A stretch of DNA of 64,000 nucleotides, from contig JAILWY010000027.1 in assembly GCA_022113835.1 (NCBI GenBank), positions 3,660,501 to 3,724,500 of the forward strand, in the 5' to 3' direction. The translations under genes and the position numbers were made by a program. The notes below the pieces were generated by a model that was not told the origin of the DNA, ran no database searches, and worked only from the letters and a program-made list of their open reading frames with translations. Below are positions 12,906-24,957 of this stretch, piece after piece. Every line of letters begins with the position of its first letter. The stretch's first letter is position 1. Source of the DNA: Atopsyche davidsoni. Taxonomy: Eukaryota > Arthropoda > Insecta > Trichoptera > Hydrobiosidae.

Positions 12906-15900
12906 TTTCCAAGAATCCTAAACATTTAAAAGTCTTTTTTCAATTGGAATTGAAAGATTCAATATAAACCATGTGCGTCTTATTAATTTAAAAATTAAAA
13001 AAAAAAATCTTTAACAAACTTTGGTTTTGAAAACTCGTCATTTTATCCAATTTTTCAACATCTTCAAGATTTTATTTTACCCTGAAAATGGACGTTAATT
13101 AAATAATAAAAAATAAATAAATATAATTTATAGTTTTTTCAATACTTTGTTAAAAAATCAATTTTCGACATGGAAAAATAAAGTGATAATTAAATTAATT
13201 AAATGACACGATTTCGCCAGGTAATGGACTGCCTTATGGATGCATCATATACTTGTTAGTCCAAAGAAGAAAGAACCAAAGCTCTTTCGAAGCCTAAAAA
13301 AACCATGCATGACATAATTGACATTGAAGCAAATTTCAAGGATTTTTTAAAATTTAATAATTAAACAAAGCACGTCAATTTATATGAAATTTTTTAGGCA
13401 CGGATAAAAATTTATTAATATTTTGTTTTTAAAATATTCAACGTATGAAAGAGTAATTTTTCGCAGTGATGTCAACCGTAAAATTTTCATTATTTTCATT
13501 TGTACCACCCCCCGCGAGCGATGCACGTGTAATTGAATAAACCTACCCTTCAATGTCCCTGAAATTATTTTTATCAAGAGGAATCGCATTATCTGACTGA
13601 CGGAAAGGCCCGCGGGGAGAGGGGCCGAGGGAGGAAATGGGAATATTATTTTTTAGTACTCCCTTTTCACGGAGCGAGGGAACCGGGCAAGTTTGAAAGT
13701 GTACCAGTTTATATAAATAGAAGTTCTGCGATAGGAATAGAGTTAACAAGATAATGTTCTAAGAGATTGGCGAATCCCAATTTTCCGTTGATATATATTT
13801 TTAAGTGGCCTGTTCTCCATCTGTAGTTTTGCTTGAATAAATCGGGCGAATTTTTAGTAGTGGAATCTTCACAAGCATTGCTTTATAGCACAAACCGTGA
13901 TCTTTTTTTTTGAGTGAGATATTGAATATAAAATTACTATAAGATATAAATTTAGGGTAATATTTATATTGTTATATTTTATAACGACATCCAGACATTT
14001 TAAGGTCATTTTGACTGGGAACGAAAGTATGTTAAAAGAAAATAAAAAATGTAGTAATAGTTGAAGTACGAGAAATTTTGATAAAGAAAAATATATTTTA
14101 ATACTGAATAGTATATTTTGTGAAGTTTTGTATTTTTTTTTTTAAACACAAAAGAAACTCTTTTTATAAGAAATGATTTAGAAAACTTGTAATAAAAACT
14201 CAAAAAGTATAAAATGCTTCGTAGATACAGCATTTCTTTCTTTTTTTTTGTATTTTATTGTTCTTATTTGATTTTGAAAATCCAATATATATTTGGTATT
14301 GAATTTATATTTTTTAAAGAGAGTCAAATGCAGACGATATTCTAAACTCACTCTTAAATTCATTGTTTTTTTTTTACAGTATAATACGTGACTTCTGATA
14401 AAAAATGGTTAATAGTACTAACAAAGGAAAATCCTTTACAAAAAATCCGCTCAAGACACGATGGACACAACCACAATTGCACTTTTTGACCAAATGCTTT
14501 CCAGCTGTTATTTCTCATTTTATAAGATTTAAAAAATAAAAAAAGTATAAATTACATTAGCTAGATGTTAATTTGTCTTATTAAAATGTAAAGCAGGGCG
14601 TTCACACTAAAAGTGAGACAGAAATACAGAGAGACTATCCGGGCATGTGTCACCTTAATTCTTGATCGGGGTCGTCCGAGATCATTCCGAATCTTCCGGG
14701 ACCGAACAATGGCGGAGGTCCAGGGCTCTTCGATTAAAGATTCAACAATTGTCAGACTTTCAGATAGCCGCTAGGGCCTAACCCCGTATACGACTTACAA
14801 AAGCCCTTGCGTTGGCATGACTCGTTCAGGGAGAAGAGATAAATTTACTCTAATTCTTTTGTACTTAATTGAATTTTTGTACTATACATTTCAAGCCTTT
14901 GTTGAAGGATGTAGTATATATAAAAAAAATAATAATTTAATACTTATATAAATAATTTATTCTTTGTGTTTCAAAAATTTATAAAAAAACTTTATGTGCA
15001 TGTAATATATAAGCTAAAACTCTGTCTCCAATATTTTCTGTAATATTGTACGAGTAAAAAGCATAAAATTTTCAGAGCAGCCTTCAACGTTGTATCGGAA
15101 AATCAGCTTAACAATGCGACTGACCTAGATCTTTCTGTCTCTCTCTCGCTTTTTGTCTCATACGAGATTCAATCAGGGTAGAAACTTTGAGTGCCAATAC
15201 CCTAATTTTTCTGATTCAACTTTCAGAGCGTGAAGCCTTAACCAATTGCAAAAAAATATTATGTTAACGTACGACTTTTTTACTACTATAATAAAAATAT
15301 TGAATATATATAAATACTAGTAGCAAAAAATAATATATCTCTTGGTTTTGGAGTTCATTCGTCAGGAATATATTATAAACTTTGATATTATAGAGTTCAT
15401 CTGAGAGTAAATTTACACAAAGTTATATATGTTATTCGATTTTATAGTATCAAAACATCACATATAAACATCAAATATGCCTACTCATTTATTGTATGAA
15501 TCGTTAAGTAAGTTGTTTGGTAAAATTATCTTAGGCCTTGAAAACTGAAAATATAAAATAAAACCGCAGGTTTTTAGCACATATATAACGGGTTAGGTTA
15601 AGTGAGTATATCGTAACAATGCCAACTTTAAGTGAAATTGCAAAAACTTTTAAGTTTATAATGTTGCCTTGTACGTATGAATACAACACTGTACAATCTC
15701 CGCGGTGAATATGTGGCAGCTCTCTTTGCAGGCGTATTTAGATTTATACAAGAAGTTTGAATCCGACGCAGTCATCAGCCACGGGGAGAGAATCCGAGAG
15801 TTCCCCTCTCCGTCTTCTGACAAAGAATTTTAACTGTGTGAAATACGTTACGCAGAATAACAGAATGCTTATCGTAAAATTTTATATGATGCTCGGTTAA

Positions 15901-17094
15901 TGCTCAGAAATATTAGAGGAATATTCTAGACGTTATCGTGACCCTGAAAATGACATAGATTAATCTCGGAGATTTGGCGAGGGCTAATGTCTAATGCTTA
16001 CTGACTGAGTAATTTCGTGTTTTTGAGCGAGTGAAATGAATATTTTATTGTAATTTGTGGAGAACAATAAATTACTGAATCGTAATGAAACATTTTTTGC
16101 TATTTTCGGAAAATTAATAGTTGTGAACAGAAATATACCGTTTTTATAAATGTGTGTATTTTAAAAGTTAAAAATTAACCTTTTATATTAAATTTTAACT
16201 GTCGTGTTTGTTATACCAACGGGGCTTAAAAAAACAATGCAATGTGCTGAATTTTTCGCATTTACTAAAACAGAAACTCAACCAATTTATGACGTCATAA
16301 AAATAAAAAAATTATTAAAATAAATCTTTAAATCAATTCCAAAAAAGTCTGACAATGATATTCACCTTTACAACAGTATTTTTGTTGTTGAAATTCTAAA
16401 TATTTCCTAAAGCCAAAATGTAAAAAATATTTTCAAAACTCAGTTCAATCAATCAACCGCTAAGGTTGTGGCATTTTTCAGGGAGCTTTACGTTCTCCGA
16501 CAAGAGAAACGGTATCTGAGCTTATGAGGGATGGTCGGGTACGAAGGTGACGTCCGCATGCAGTTTTCAGGCAAAACTGCAGCGCGACTAACGAGGTGAG
16601 GCGCAACCTTCGGAGATATGCAGAGTCTTCAGGAAACTTCAGCGCTTTCTGACGTGTCTTTTACCGACGCCTGAAGTTTGAAATATGACTTTTTAAAATG
16701 TGTTATCCCGACGCTCATTAGTGGGAAAGGCTGTCAGATATGCGGGCCACGAAGACGTCGTTATGAATATGCAGTTAAAAGGTTTTTAATGTGTTTTAGC
16801 TTTGGTGAGATATTAGTTGAGTGATGATTGAAATAATCCTAATAATTGAATATAATTAAGTATATAGAAAAGTATGGTAAGGAACTTTTGTATCGATTTA
16901 TGCCATGGTTGTGAGAATGAGGACTGATGAATCTCTGTGTGTATGTTCCTGACTTGCGCGATATTCGAAGAGCAGTAGCATAAAAGTGATTACAAAATAA
17001 CTTTCAATAAAGTACAAGAATATGCATAAATATCAAAAAAGAAGGAAACACAATTGCAGTATAATAGTTGTCTTATACGATGCTTGAAGAGTAG
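12906..17094. other. AT-rich non-coding DNA with GC-richer islands
   Basis: No gene recognised. Islands at about 13500-13690 (gcccgcggggagaggggccg), 14590-14840 and 16460-16770 (with the hairpin gcagttttcaggcaaaactg at 16560) might be conserved non-coding or old repeats. Confidence 0.5.
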
Positions 17095-18410
17095 GACCAA
17101 TATAGGGGCTGACGCAGTTTTGTGAAGCAGAAGCAAAAATGTCATTATAAACCGGTTCGAATGAAATGAACAAGCCTTCAGAGTGGTTCAAGGGTAAGGA
17201 AATTGATGAGGTAGAGGACTTTTTTTTTTTTTTTACTTTTGGTTCCGAGCAGTGCTGTGGAACTACTTCCGGATACCGACAGCTAGTATTTAATTTACTA
17301 AATATAATCAACTCTTGTGAGGGAAATTTCCTAGAAAGCGCACTTTTTGCTGTTCCCCAGTATGGTTCATTTATCTCTGATATTCGTCCCTGACTGTCTA
17401 TGGATATAGCGTCTCCGTGATGCGCTGAAAAGCGTGATAACCACTAAAACGTTGTCTTGTCGTATTCATAACCTCTCGATCCTTTTCAGCGCTGTCTTCT
17501 CGTGGAAGTGTAAGGCTATCGCAGATTTATGATAGCTCTCTGTTTTGTACAGTGCTTTAGAAGCAGAAGCAGAAATGTGACTATGAGCCGGTTCGAACGG
17601 GGTGAAGTAGTCTTCAGAGTGGTTCAAGGGTTGATTGAGGATGAGGGAGAGGTCTAAATCAGGTCTGTGGTTGTAGCAGTTTAAATAAAGTGACATAGTC
17701 TTCAAAGTGGGTGTCTTCTCGTGGAGTTCTAAGGCTATCGCAGCTTTATGATAGCTCTCTGTTTTGTACAGTGCTTTAGAAGCAGAAGCAGATATGTGAC
17801 AATGAGCCGGTTTGAACGGGGTGAAGTAGTATTCAGAGTGGTTCAAGGGTAGACTGAGGATGAGGGATAGGTCCAAAGCAGGTGTGTGGTTGTAGTAGTT
17901 TAAATAAAGTGACGTAGTATTCAGAGTGGTTTAAGGGTAGTCAGCTGATGTGGTAGAGGATTCTTTTTTACTTTCGGCCTCGGGCAACGCTGTGGAATTA
18001 TACTACTTCCGGATACCGACAACTGGTATTTACTTTAATAAATATATATATAAATATAATACATTCATATATTTGCTAGGGGGTTTCCCAGAGAGCGCAC
18101 ATTTTTCTGTTCCCCAGTCTGCCTCATTTATCTCTGATATTCGTCGCCGATTATATATGAAAGCGTGAAAACCATAAAAATGGTGTCTTGTCGTGGTCAT
18201 CAAATCTCGATCCTTTTCAGCAGTGTCTTCTAGTGGAGGTGTAAGGCTGTCGCAGCTTTATGATTGCTCTCTATCTTGTACAGTGCTTTAGAAGCAGAAG
18301 CAGAAATGTGACAATGAGCCGGTTCGAACGGCGTGAAGTTGTCTTCAGAGTGGTTCAAGGGTTGATTGAGGATGAGACAGAGGTCTAAAGCAGGTGTGTG
18401 GTTGTTGCAG
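17095..18410. repeat. Repeat array ending exactly at the exon 1 acceptor
   Basis: Two unit types are repeated. Type B (tcttctcgtgga..., gcagaagcagaaatgtga, gagccggttcgaacgg, gaggatgag..., gtgtggttgt) occurs at 17495-17711, 17712-17940 and 18227-18410. Type A (gtagaggac..., acttccggataccgacag, gagcgcac...tgttccccagt, ctctgatattcgtc) occurs at about 17200-17494 and 17945-18226, with a third copy at 19175-19430 beyond the exon. The third B unit ends in gtggttgttgcag, which is the exon 1 splice acceptor. The other B units end gtggttgtagcag and gtggttgtagtag but are followed by tttaaataaag, not exon sequence. A long minus-strand open frame here exists because the unit length is a multiple of three. 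Confidence 0.85.
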
Positions 18411-18619
18411 ACACGTGGAGCCTGCGCATCGCGGAGCTGCGTGCCTCGCCGGCCGTGGTGCAGCGCGGAGGCCGCGTGGCCCTGCAGTGCCTGTACGAGC
18501 TGCAGGGCGCGCCGCTGTACTGCGTCAAGTGGTACCGCGGCCGCCTGGAGTTCTACCGCTACTCCCCGGGAGAGAACCCCAGCGCCAGGATCTTCGCTTT
18601 CTCCGGGATCAACGTGGAC
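18411..18619 (+). CDS. beat: Beat family protein, exon 1 of those visible (N-terminal half of Ig1)
   Basis: This GC-rich exon follows the acceptor ...gttgttgcag and ends at the donor gac|gtaagt. The first two bases complete a split codon; 69 full codons follow, ending on a codon boundary. Visible features are the B-strand cysteine in ALQCLYEL, the core tryptophan in VKWYRG, and the Beat signature EFYRYSPGENP. The adjoining LYCVKWY carries a cysteine where, as I recall the family, serine or threonine is usual. The partner Ig1 cysteine is in exon 2, so one Ig domain is split by an intron. The acceptor region directly upstream is itself a copy of a tandem repeat (see 17495-18410). No signal peptide is encoded, so at least one further exon must lie upstream. 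Confidence 0.9.
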
Positions 18620-18894
18620 GTAAGTACATAATCTATTCTTCCTAACTCAGTTACATAGTGTTAAAATACGAAGACCGCGGGTCGGTTGACAAACGAAAAA
18701 CGATCGATGGATGCGCTTCGCGCGAGCTCCCGAACGTTCTAGATCATAGGTTCCCAACCTTTTATTGACCAGAAAAAAAAAACCCCCTTGACAAGAAAAA
18801 AAAAATTCTAACGCCCACCTTTGCGCAAAATAACAGCTATAATTTTTTTCTGTATATTATATATTGCTGCCCAGGTAAAAAAAATGTTGTATTT

Positions 18895-19010
18895 GAGTTT
18901 TTTAGATAATTTTCTGGGTTTTTTTGTGAAAAATCTAATGGACAAATCAAAAAAAATTAAATGCAAAAAGTTCATTCATTTTCCTTTGGACCCACCACCG
19001 CCCCCTTAAA
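18895..19010 (+). repeat. Dispersed repeat family C, diverged fragment
   Basis: Shares the order gataattttctgggtttt, gtgaaaaatctaatgg, acaaatcaaaa, aaatgcaaaaagttc with 12720-12800. Found inside the hAT-like interval. Confidence 0.5.
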
Positions 19011-19174
19011 AAGCGTACGTCTGACAGCACTCAAAGACAATGTTAATATAAATATATATTGTGTATATAAATACTCTGTACGTAGATTAATTCATATTAC
19101 TTGTGTTGATATAAATACGCTTTTTAATTGTGGACCCGGATCGTTTCAATATTATTATTTAACCACACCGTGTG

Positions 19175-19430
19175 ACGTAGTATTCAGAGTGGTTCAAGGG
19201 TAGTCAACTGATAAGGTAGACTATCTTTTTTTTAACTGTCGGCCCCAGGCAGCGCTGTAGTACTACTTCCGGTTGCCGACAGCTGGTCATTAATTTATAT
19301 ATAGTATACACAATCATACACAATACTTTCATTCGTGAGGGGGGGTTTCCCAGGGAGCGCACCTTTCGCTGTTCCCCAGTCTACTTCCCCTCCCTTCAAT
19401 TCGTCTCTGATATTCGTCCCTGAGAACCAA
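19175..19430. repeat. Third type A unit of the exon 1 repeat array
   Basis: It begins gacgtagtattcagagtgg, as at the B-to-A junction near 17920, and continues with acttccggttgccgacagc, gggtttcccagggagcgcac, cgctgttccccagtct and ctctgatattcgtccctga. It lies inside the hAT-like interval 18745-19942. Confidence 0.8.
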
Positions 19431-19711
19431 CGAAGACAGCAGACTGAAAAACATGAATGCAACATTACCTTGCGTTATATCGTCTTTATACAAATATTAA
19501 AATATTTTAAACCATGCGGTATTCTTTCTTACTAAACCAACATGCCTAGTTTATAAATATACCAATTCGTTGCCAACTGAGTAAAATTTTACATTTACTT
19601 CTTCTATTGTTTCACTAGTATTGGCGGAAACCTTTTAGTACTAATGAATTTCTCCAAAAATTAAAATAAAAAAAAACATACAAAATGCATGTGTTGCATT
19701 TCTATAAAGAT

Positions 19712-19880
19712 ATCTTCTTCATCAAGTGCCTCTTCTCAGAGGAGGTTGGCGGCTATTTCACTGAGAATATGCTGAGTCAGTGTTCATGGTTTTCTAAGGG
19801 GAAAATAATGAAGTGGGTCCCCGGGTCTTTCTTCACCGCAGCTTTATATTGGAAAGAAAAGTCTAAGTCTAATTAAGCTT
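19712..19880 (+). repeat. Dispersed repeat family D, copy 2 (truncated)
   Basis: Has tcaagtgcctcttctcagag, gaggttggcgg, tggttttctaaggggaaaat, gtgggtccccgggtc and ccgcagctttatattgg. It stops before the taatagcatta part found in the other copies and lies just inside the right end of the hAT-like element. Confidence 0.8.
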
Positions 19881-20632
19881 TCATTAGACTAACGTGAAAG
19901 TCTATCTGATATTTTTGGGTGCAAAAAGGTTAGGGACCCCTGAATTAAGGTATAAGAAGCAACATTTTGTACATACATGTAAAAAATGTATAAAAATAAC
20001 AAAAAGAAAAACTGTTTTTTTTTATATTTTACAAATGATATTATTAAGCACAAGTCTATGACAATTTGTATTTAAATGTATGTGATTTAAATTCCAAATA
20101 TTCCCCTTTCAATAGATTCATGCGATACAGCCTTATGTGGTTGTTCTCTGAACGCTGAAAACCGTATTTCAGGTCCCCACAAAGTCCGTTCTTTATTAAA
20201 ATTCAGTATGAATATATTTCAGAATTTATTTAATCGCGTGTTTGTTATCGAATCATATTCACTACATTGGATGTGAATGGAATTTTTTTGGGGAAAAATA
20301 AAAACAGAATACAATACTTGTTTTTTTTATTTATTTTATTGAAAGAAACATAAAATAAACGCGATCTCTGTTAATTTATTATGTTTAGTAAAAATATAAT
20401 TAATGAAAAACTCAAAACACAGTTGAATTTAAATATAATATTCTTTACAGTGCATTATTAGTTATTTTTTATAGGCACAGAAGAGAACCAAATATAATAA
20501 TAAAATTAATCGTATGCTATTTATAAAAGAAGATTTGCTATAATTTTACGTATTTTTGCGATCTTTGTACTATTTTGTATGATATGTTTTTAATAGAATG
20601 AAAAAAACCTCAAAGGTTTTATATATTTTTGT

Positions 20633-20740
20633 TGAGGGACAAGGCATTTCATTGGTTAAGATCCATTATTTTAATAATAAAAGTAACTTTGTATTATTTC
20701 TTCATTTTGAGTTTATTATATATATATATTTTGATATATT
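20633..20740. repeat. Family B element fragment (one arm)
   Basis: The fragment has gagggacaaggcatttcatt, aagatccattattttaat and cttcattttgagtttatta, matching one arm of the family B elements at 35903 and 8650. The hammerhead-like centre is absent; a (TA)n run follows. Confidence 0.7.
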
Positions 20741-22689
20741 ACAAATATTTGAACAAAATCCCTTCCTATAAAAATATTCTGTTTAAATAAACAATAATTA
20801 AGTCTGTTTTTTAATCAATAAAAAGAGAGGACTTATTTTAACTTGAATTCAGTCAATATAACGCCCGAGTAAAATATACACCATCTTGCGAGCGTATTTT
20901 TTTTGAAAATGCCATCTTATTTCGATATTGTAAGGAAAAATTCTATCATAGGGATATTCTGTCATAAGTCTGAAAAACACACCCATGTTAGTCTCAAAAG
21001 AATTATATTTTTTTCTATCGAGTTTTCCTTAGAAAAGACTTGATATTACAAAAATCCAATCATTTTTACCGTGAATGTATAAAAACAAGGTATGTTTCTT
21101 TGAGCTCAATTTACAAAAGCCTATTTTTTATAATTTGATGAATATAATACAAAAATACGAAAATGATTTGAAGACGTCCCAATTTGAGGCGCTTCGTATA
21201 AATTGACGGAGCGTTCTCAATATTGTGGAAATAAAAATACATCCTAATATTAGATTTAAATACATCTGGATAATAGCATTATCGTGCTTTTGGTATATTA
21301 AAAAAATAATTTAAAACAATATATATATATATAAACGTTTTAAAAATTGTTCACTGCAGCTAGACAAATAATATTATTTTAATTAATTTAGATCCAATAC
21401 TAACACGTTTATACAAATATAATAATTTATCAAATTACTCAACCCTTACATTGACCTTTTAGAAGTATAACTCTCTTGTTACAAAAAACACAATATACAT
21501 TTAAAAAAAAACTCAAATAAGCATACATCTGAACATTAAAAGTATTATAGTAACATTTGATTATTACGAGATACTGGTAATTATTAATGTATTCGTTTGA
21601 ATTCTAATTGATTTATTACTTGTTTTATTGTGTTTAATTCAACAATCGTAGTTTCCAACTCATGTACTGAATAGCAAACTCCATATCAGCGATATTTGTT
21701 TCACATTAATTTTAGGCATGCCAGAGATAGACCTTATTGATTTAAAATCGAACAAAGCAGATCTCTGCACGTACTATTGCTATTTGTACCAAAACCGATG
21801 CACAATGACTCCCACGGCTCTAACAAATTCGTCCATTTCAACAGACTTATCTGATGACAAAGAGATCATCATACAAAGGCCTAGCTTCTAAAACGGACCA
21901 TATAAATTCTATGAAAAATCGTATCTGTATCCATAACTGACATGATGACAAATATGAAAAGCCATATTGCCGGGATCACCTCTTTTTTTTGTTCGTCACA
22001 GAATTTTTTTTGTGTGATCTTCTAGCCACTTGGGTATTGGTATTTGTTGATTGATCGTCTCTTTGGACAGTAAAAAAAAGGTTTGAGGATCGAATCCAAA
22101 TAGAGCATCAAATCTTTTTGGTTTGTGATAAAGAGCAAATGTGACTTGTTTATTAATTTTAAAAATGCAAAAACTCTATATGAAGACTTCAAAAACGAGT
22201 TTTATAAATAAGTTAAATTTTTTAACATCTAAAAGAGTTAAATGTGTCAAATAATATATTGTATCATTCACACTTTCTAGGCGTTTATTTTGATTTTTTT
22301 TATTTCAATGATTGTATAGATAGTCAAAATTTTAGAAGAAGTAAGTAAGAACACTTATAATGGAGTCCTTATCAACATAATTTTTTTTTCTTTACCAAGT
22401 TTTGTGGTTTTTTTTTTTGCGTGTTAAGTCAACAAGACTTTATAAGTCTTTCCTTAGACTATTTATTTATAATTCTATTAAATAAATACAATACCAAGTA
22501 TGATGATTTCAGATATAACTCACGTATTCAATATAGGTTTCAATTACCTTCGAGGGGCCCAGACTGTTGTATCTTATTACTCTTGCCCTGTCCACAACAA
22601 TCTCTTATATATAATCACTTAGTCATTTTAGACAGTCAAACAAAGCATAAATCCATAAGCGTAATTCGATAACGCGAACATATCCCGCC

Positions 22690-22727
22690 AGGTGACCTTG
22701 AGGCCTGACCTCAAGGTCAAGGTCAAA
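22690..22727. promoter_or_regulatory. Cluster of nuclear-receptor half-sites in intron 1
   Basis: Within 38 bases are gtgaccttga, ctgacctcaaggtca and aaggtcaaag. Together they give inverted and direct AGGTCA half-sites, two with the TCA extension preferred by FTZ-F1 and ERR-type monomeric receptors. Binding is inferred from motif only. Confidence 0.35.
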
Positions 22728-23552
22728 GCTGCTAATTTCTAAAACAACTTTGACATTCCATCGAAGCCTGCATTGTTTGCCTCCAGACGCTGCCAATGGC
22801 AATGCCAGTGATATCGCACTTTCGGTAACAAAGCGATCTTATATCCAAATTTATAGCAATAACTTTACTACTTAAAACTAATACATAGCTTTGCATCGAA
22901 TTTCTAGGTAAACCCATTGCAATTATTCTATAACGCCTACATGTATGTCTTTTACATATCTTAGGATTAATTTTAAAAAAATATAGCTGATATTAGCTGC
23001 TAGTATGACATTAATTTCATCTGAAGTAAAAAATAGCGTTAATAATCATAGCTTTTGACAAACAAAACTGATACCTGCTATATCTACTTTAGGTAAAGCA
23101 GGTATCAGTATATATCAAGTATGTTTAATTTTTTAAAAACAAGAGCAAAATATTTAAACAATGCCCTTAAAAGACAGAAGCTCAAAATCAATTGATCAAC
23201 AAAAAAAATTGCACCAAATGTCACAGTATAAAAACGATTAACTTATATCTTAACATTTAAAACACTTTTTAAAATAATAAAACTTTTTTTCACACATGAG
23301 CCCAATTTATATATAAATTTAAAGCACCCCGCGTCATGCATTATGCAATAACTTACCTCGGGCTCGAAACTTTGTCAAAATGTAGGGAGCTCGGTTCGAA
23401 TTTGAATTTCGCCACATCAAAACGTTCACTACATAGTTGGGATTTCTATCATAACATTTCTAGATACATAAACCCGGATTTGACCTTTCACTTTTATCTA
23501 TAAACTGGTAAATTTGAATGACTTATCCTCTGTATCTATTAAATATATATAT

Positions 23553-23820
23553 CTTCTTTATCAAGTGCCTCTTTTTAAAAGAGGTTGACGGTTATTACAC
23601 TGAGTGTATACTCATGCTGAGCCAGTGTTCATGGTTTTATAAGGGGAAAATTGTGTAGTGGGTCTGCGGGTCTTTTTACACCGCAGTTTTATATTGGAAG
23701 TGAAAGTATGCATATTTCTGCTGCTTAATAGCATTATTCTATAATCTTTTCTTAACAAAGCTCTGGAGTATAGATCTGATACTCCTTCTGCAGTAAGCTA
23801 CAGAAACAATAGCAGTACCT
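23553..23820 (+). repeat. Dispersed repeat family D, copy 3
   Basis: Has tatcaagtgcctctttttaa, aagaggttgacgg, tgttcatggttttataaggg, ccgcagttttatattgg, gcttaatagcattattct and ccttctgcagtaagctacag. Lies in intron 1. Unrelated GC-richer sequence follows to about 23930. Confidence 0.85.
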
Positions 23821-24192
23821 GTCCTAACCTCGATAGGGTACTTCCAGGGCACATCCCTCCACAATCATTCCAAGTTCACTACTCCATTACCGATCCTTTG
23901 CATACGCTTAGGGCATGCACATGCACAAGCAAGGCAAGTTATATATGACAGTTTTTAAAAATATGGCACCACGTTTTTATTTCCGTTTCAAAAAAAAAAA
24001 TAATTGAGAAACACAGTGGCAAAATACGAGGTTCCAAAAAATCATGAAATATTTGTAAATTCTAGAATAATAACGAGTTTGTTTGTTGCTTGAGTTTGTT
24101 TTGAGGTTTTTGAGTGTTTACAGTTTATTATTTTTCAGCTAATATTTTTGATTAAAATTCTTGAGTGATTTTCCACATGTTCGTTTTTATTT

Positions 24193-24236
24193 GTGACCGG
24201 TTTCGCCAACCTATCACGTTGGCATTATCAAACATA
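24193..24236 (-). ncRNA. Hammerhead-ribozyme-like motif, family A terminus
   Basis: On the minus strand: TGT, TTGATAA, one extra T, GCCAAC...GTTGGC-like stem II, GAAAC, then the self-complementary ACCGGT and C, followed by ACAAA. This matches type I hammerhead order (stem I, CUGAUGA, stem II, GAAA, stem III, NUH). It has two core substitutions (C3 to U and G8 to A) and one extra nucleotide before stem II. Hammerhead motifs in Penelope-like terminal repeats are established; activity of this degenerate copy is doubtful. Confidence 0.5.
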
Positions 24237-24329
24237 GTGAGATTTTATATAATAATACGCAATTAGGTAAACAATTGTTAGAGGGAGAGGTTGTTGGAAA
24301 GAGAGAGAGTGATTGTCAGGTGATAAGGG

Positions 24330-24957
24330 CTAATGTGATTTTAATGTACCTGACAAGTGGAGGATTCTATATAATTGCAAATTTTTGTGAACAAATGTTT
24401 TTATATTAATGGCGTGATTATCTAAAGTAGTGGCTTGAGGTGTAGCAGCAGTTATCCTGTGTTGGGGTTTGTCCTGTTGTGTGTTTATCTGTAAATAATA
24501 GGTAATTGCGCAGTTAATGTTTTTTAAAAGATGTGATTTAGCAATAGGGAATAATAGTGGAGACTTATTGAAAATAACCTGGTCATTAAGCAGGTGCACC
24601 GATGTGCTATCTTTTATGCGATTGATTTCTAAAATTTCTTGGCGATCGAGTTTTGTGTCTATTCTGGTTTAAGTCGTGCTTATTATCAGAGAGGTGGAGG
24701 CCGAAGGTAGATGTTTCATCTCCCTTTTTCCATTCTCTTATGTGGTCTTTGGTCCTTGTGTTGAAGGACCTACCTATTTGGGCAATGTAAGTGGCGTCGC
24801 AGGAGTCGCAGTTGAGTTTGTAAATGCCACTGTTACTGAATTTATCATTATGATTGATAAGAATTTTTGCTAGGGGCATATTATTGTAATATGAGACCCC
24901 GCATGATCTAGAAAGGAGTTTACCGTATTTTTCGCAAGTCTCGCTGAAAAAGAAGGT
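24330..24957 (-). pseudogene. Penelope-like element remnant: C-terminal GIY-YIG endonuclease fragment, frameshifted
   Basis: On the minus strand, 24957-24607 encodes a recognisable C-terminal piece of a Penelope-like retroelement protein. It has FSETCEKYGKLL, then a GIY-YIG-type nuclease start with SGIYKLNCDSCDATYIA and IGRSFNTR. The second signature reads YIA instead of YIG. The frame then shifts near 24665; the continuation in another frame has VHLLNDQVIFNKS and runs to about 24330. No reverse transcriptase domain is present, so the copy is truncated at its 5' end. GIY-YIG endonucleases cut target DNA for priming in this retroelement class. The family call is firm; the subclass is not assigned. 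Confidence 0.8.

Larger units (their letters stand above)
18745..19942. mobile_element. Possible non-autonomous hAT-like element
   Basis: The left end, cataggttcccaacctttt, is inverted relative to the right end, aaaaggttagggacccctg (15 of 19 match). Both resemble hAT termini. The eight bases before the left end (ttctagat) fit the hAT target consensus nTCTAGAn, but the eight after the right end do not match them, so the duplication is decayed or the call is wrong. No transposase is present. The interval contains family C and D fragments and a type A repeat unit. Confidence 0.45.

Noticed and set aside
13500..13690. GC-rich island as a coding exon
   Set aside because: Open frames are short and carry stops in the plausible phases; no splice pair brackets a convincing peptide.
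17466..17876. 136-codon minus-strand frame with an internally repeated protein
   Set aside because: It covers two tandem repeat units whose length is a multiple of three, so the frame stays open by periodicity. No start context or similarity.
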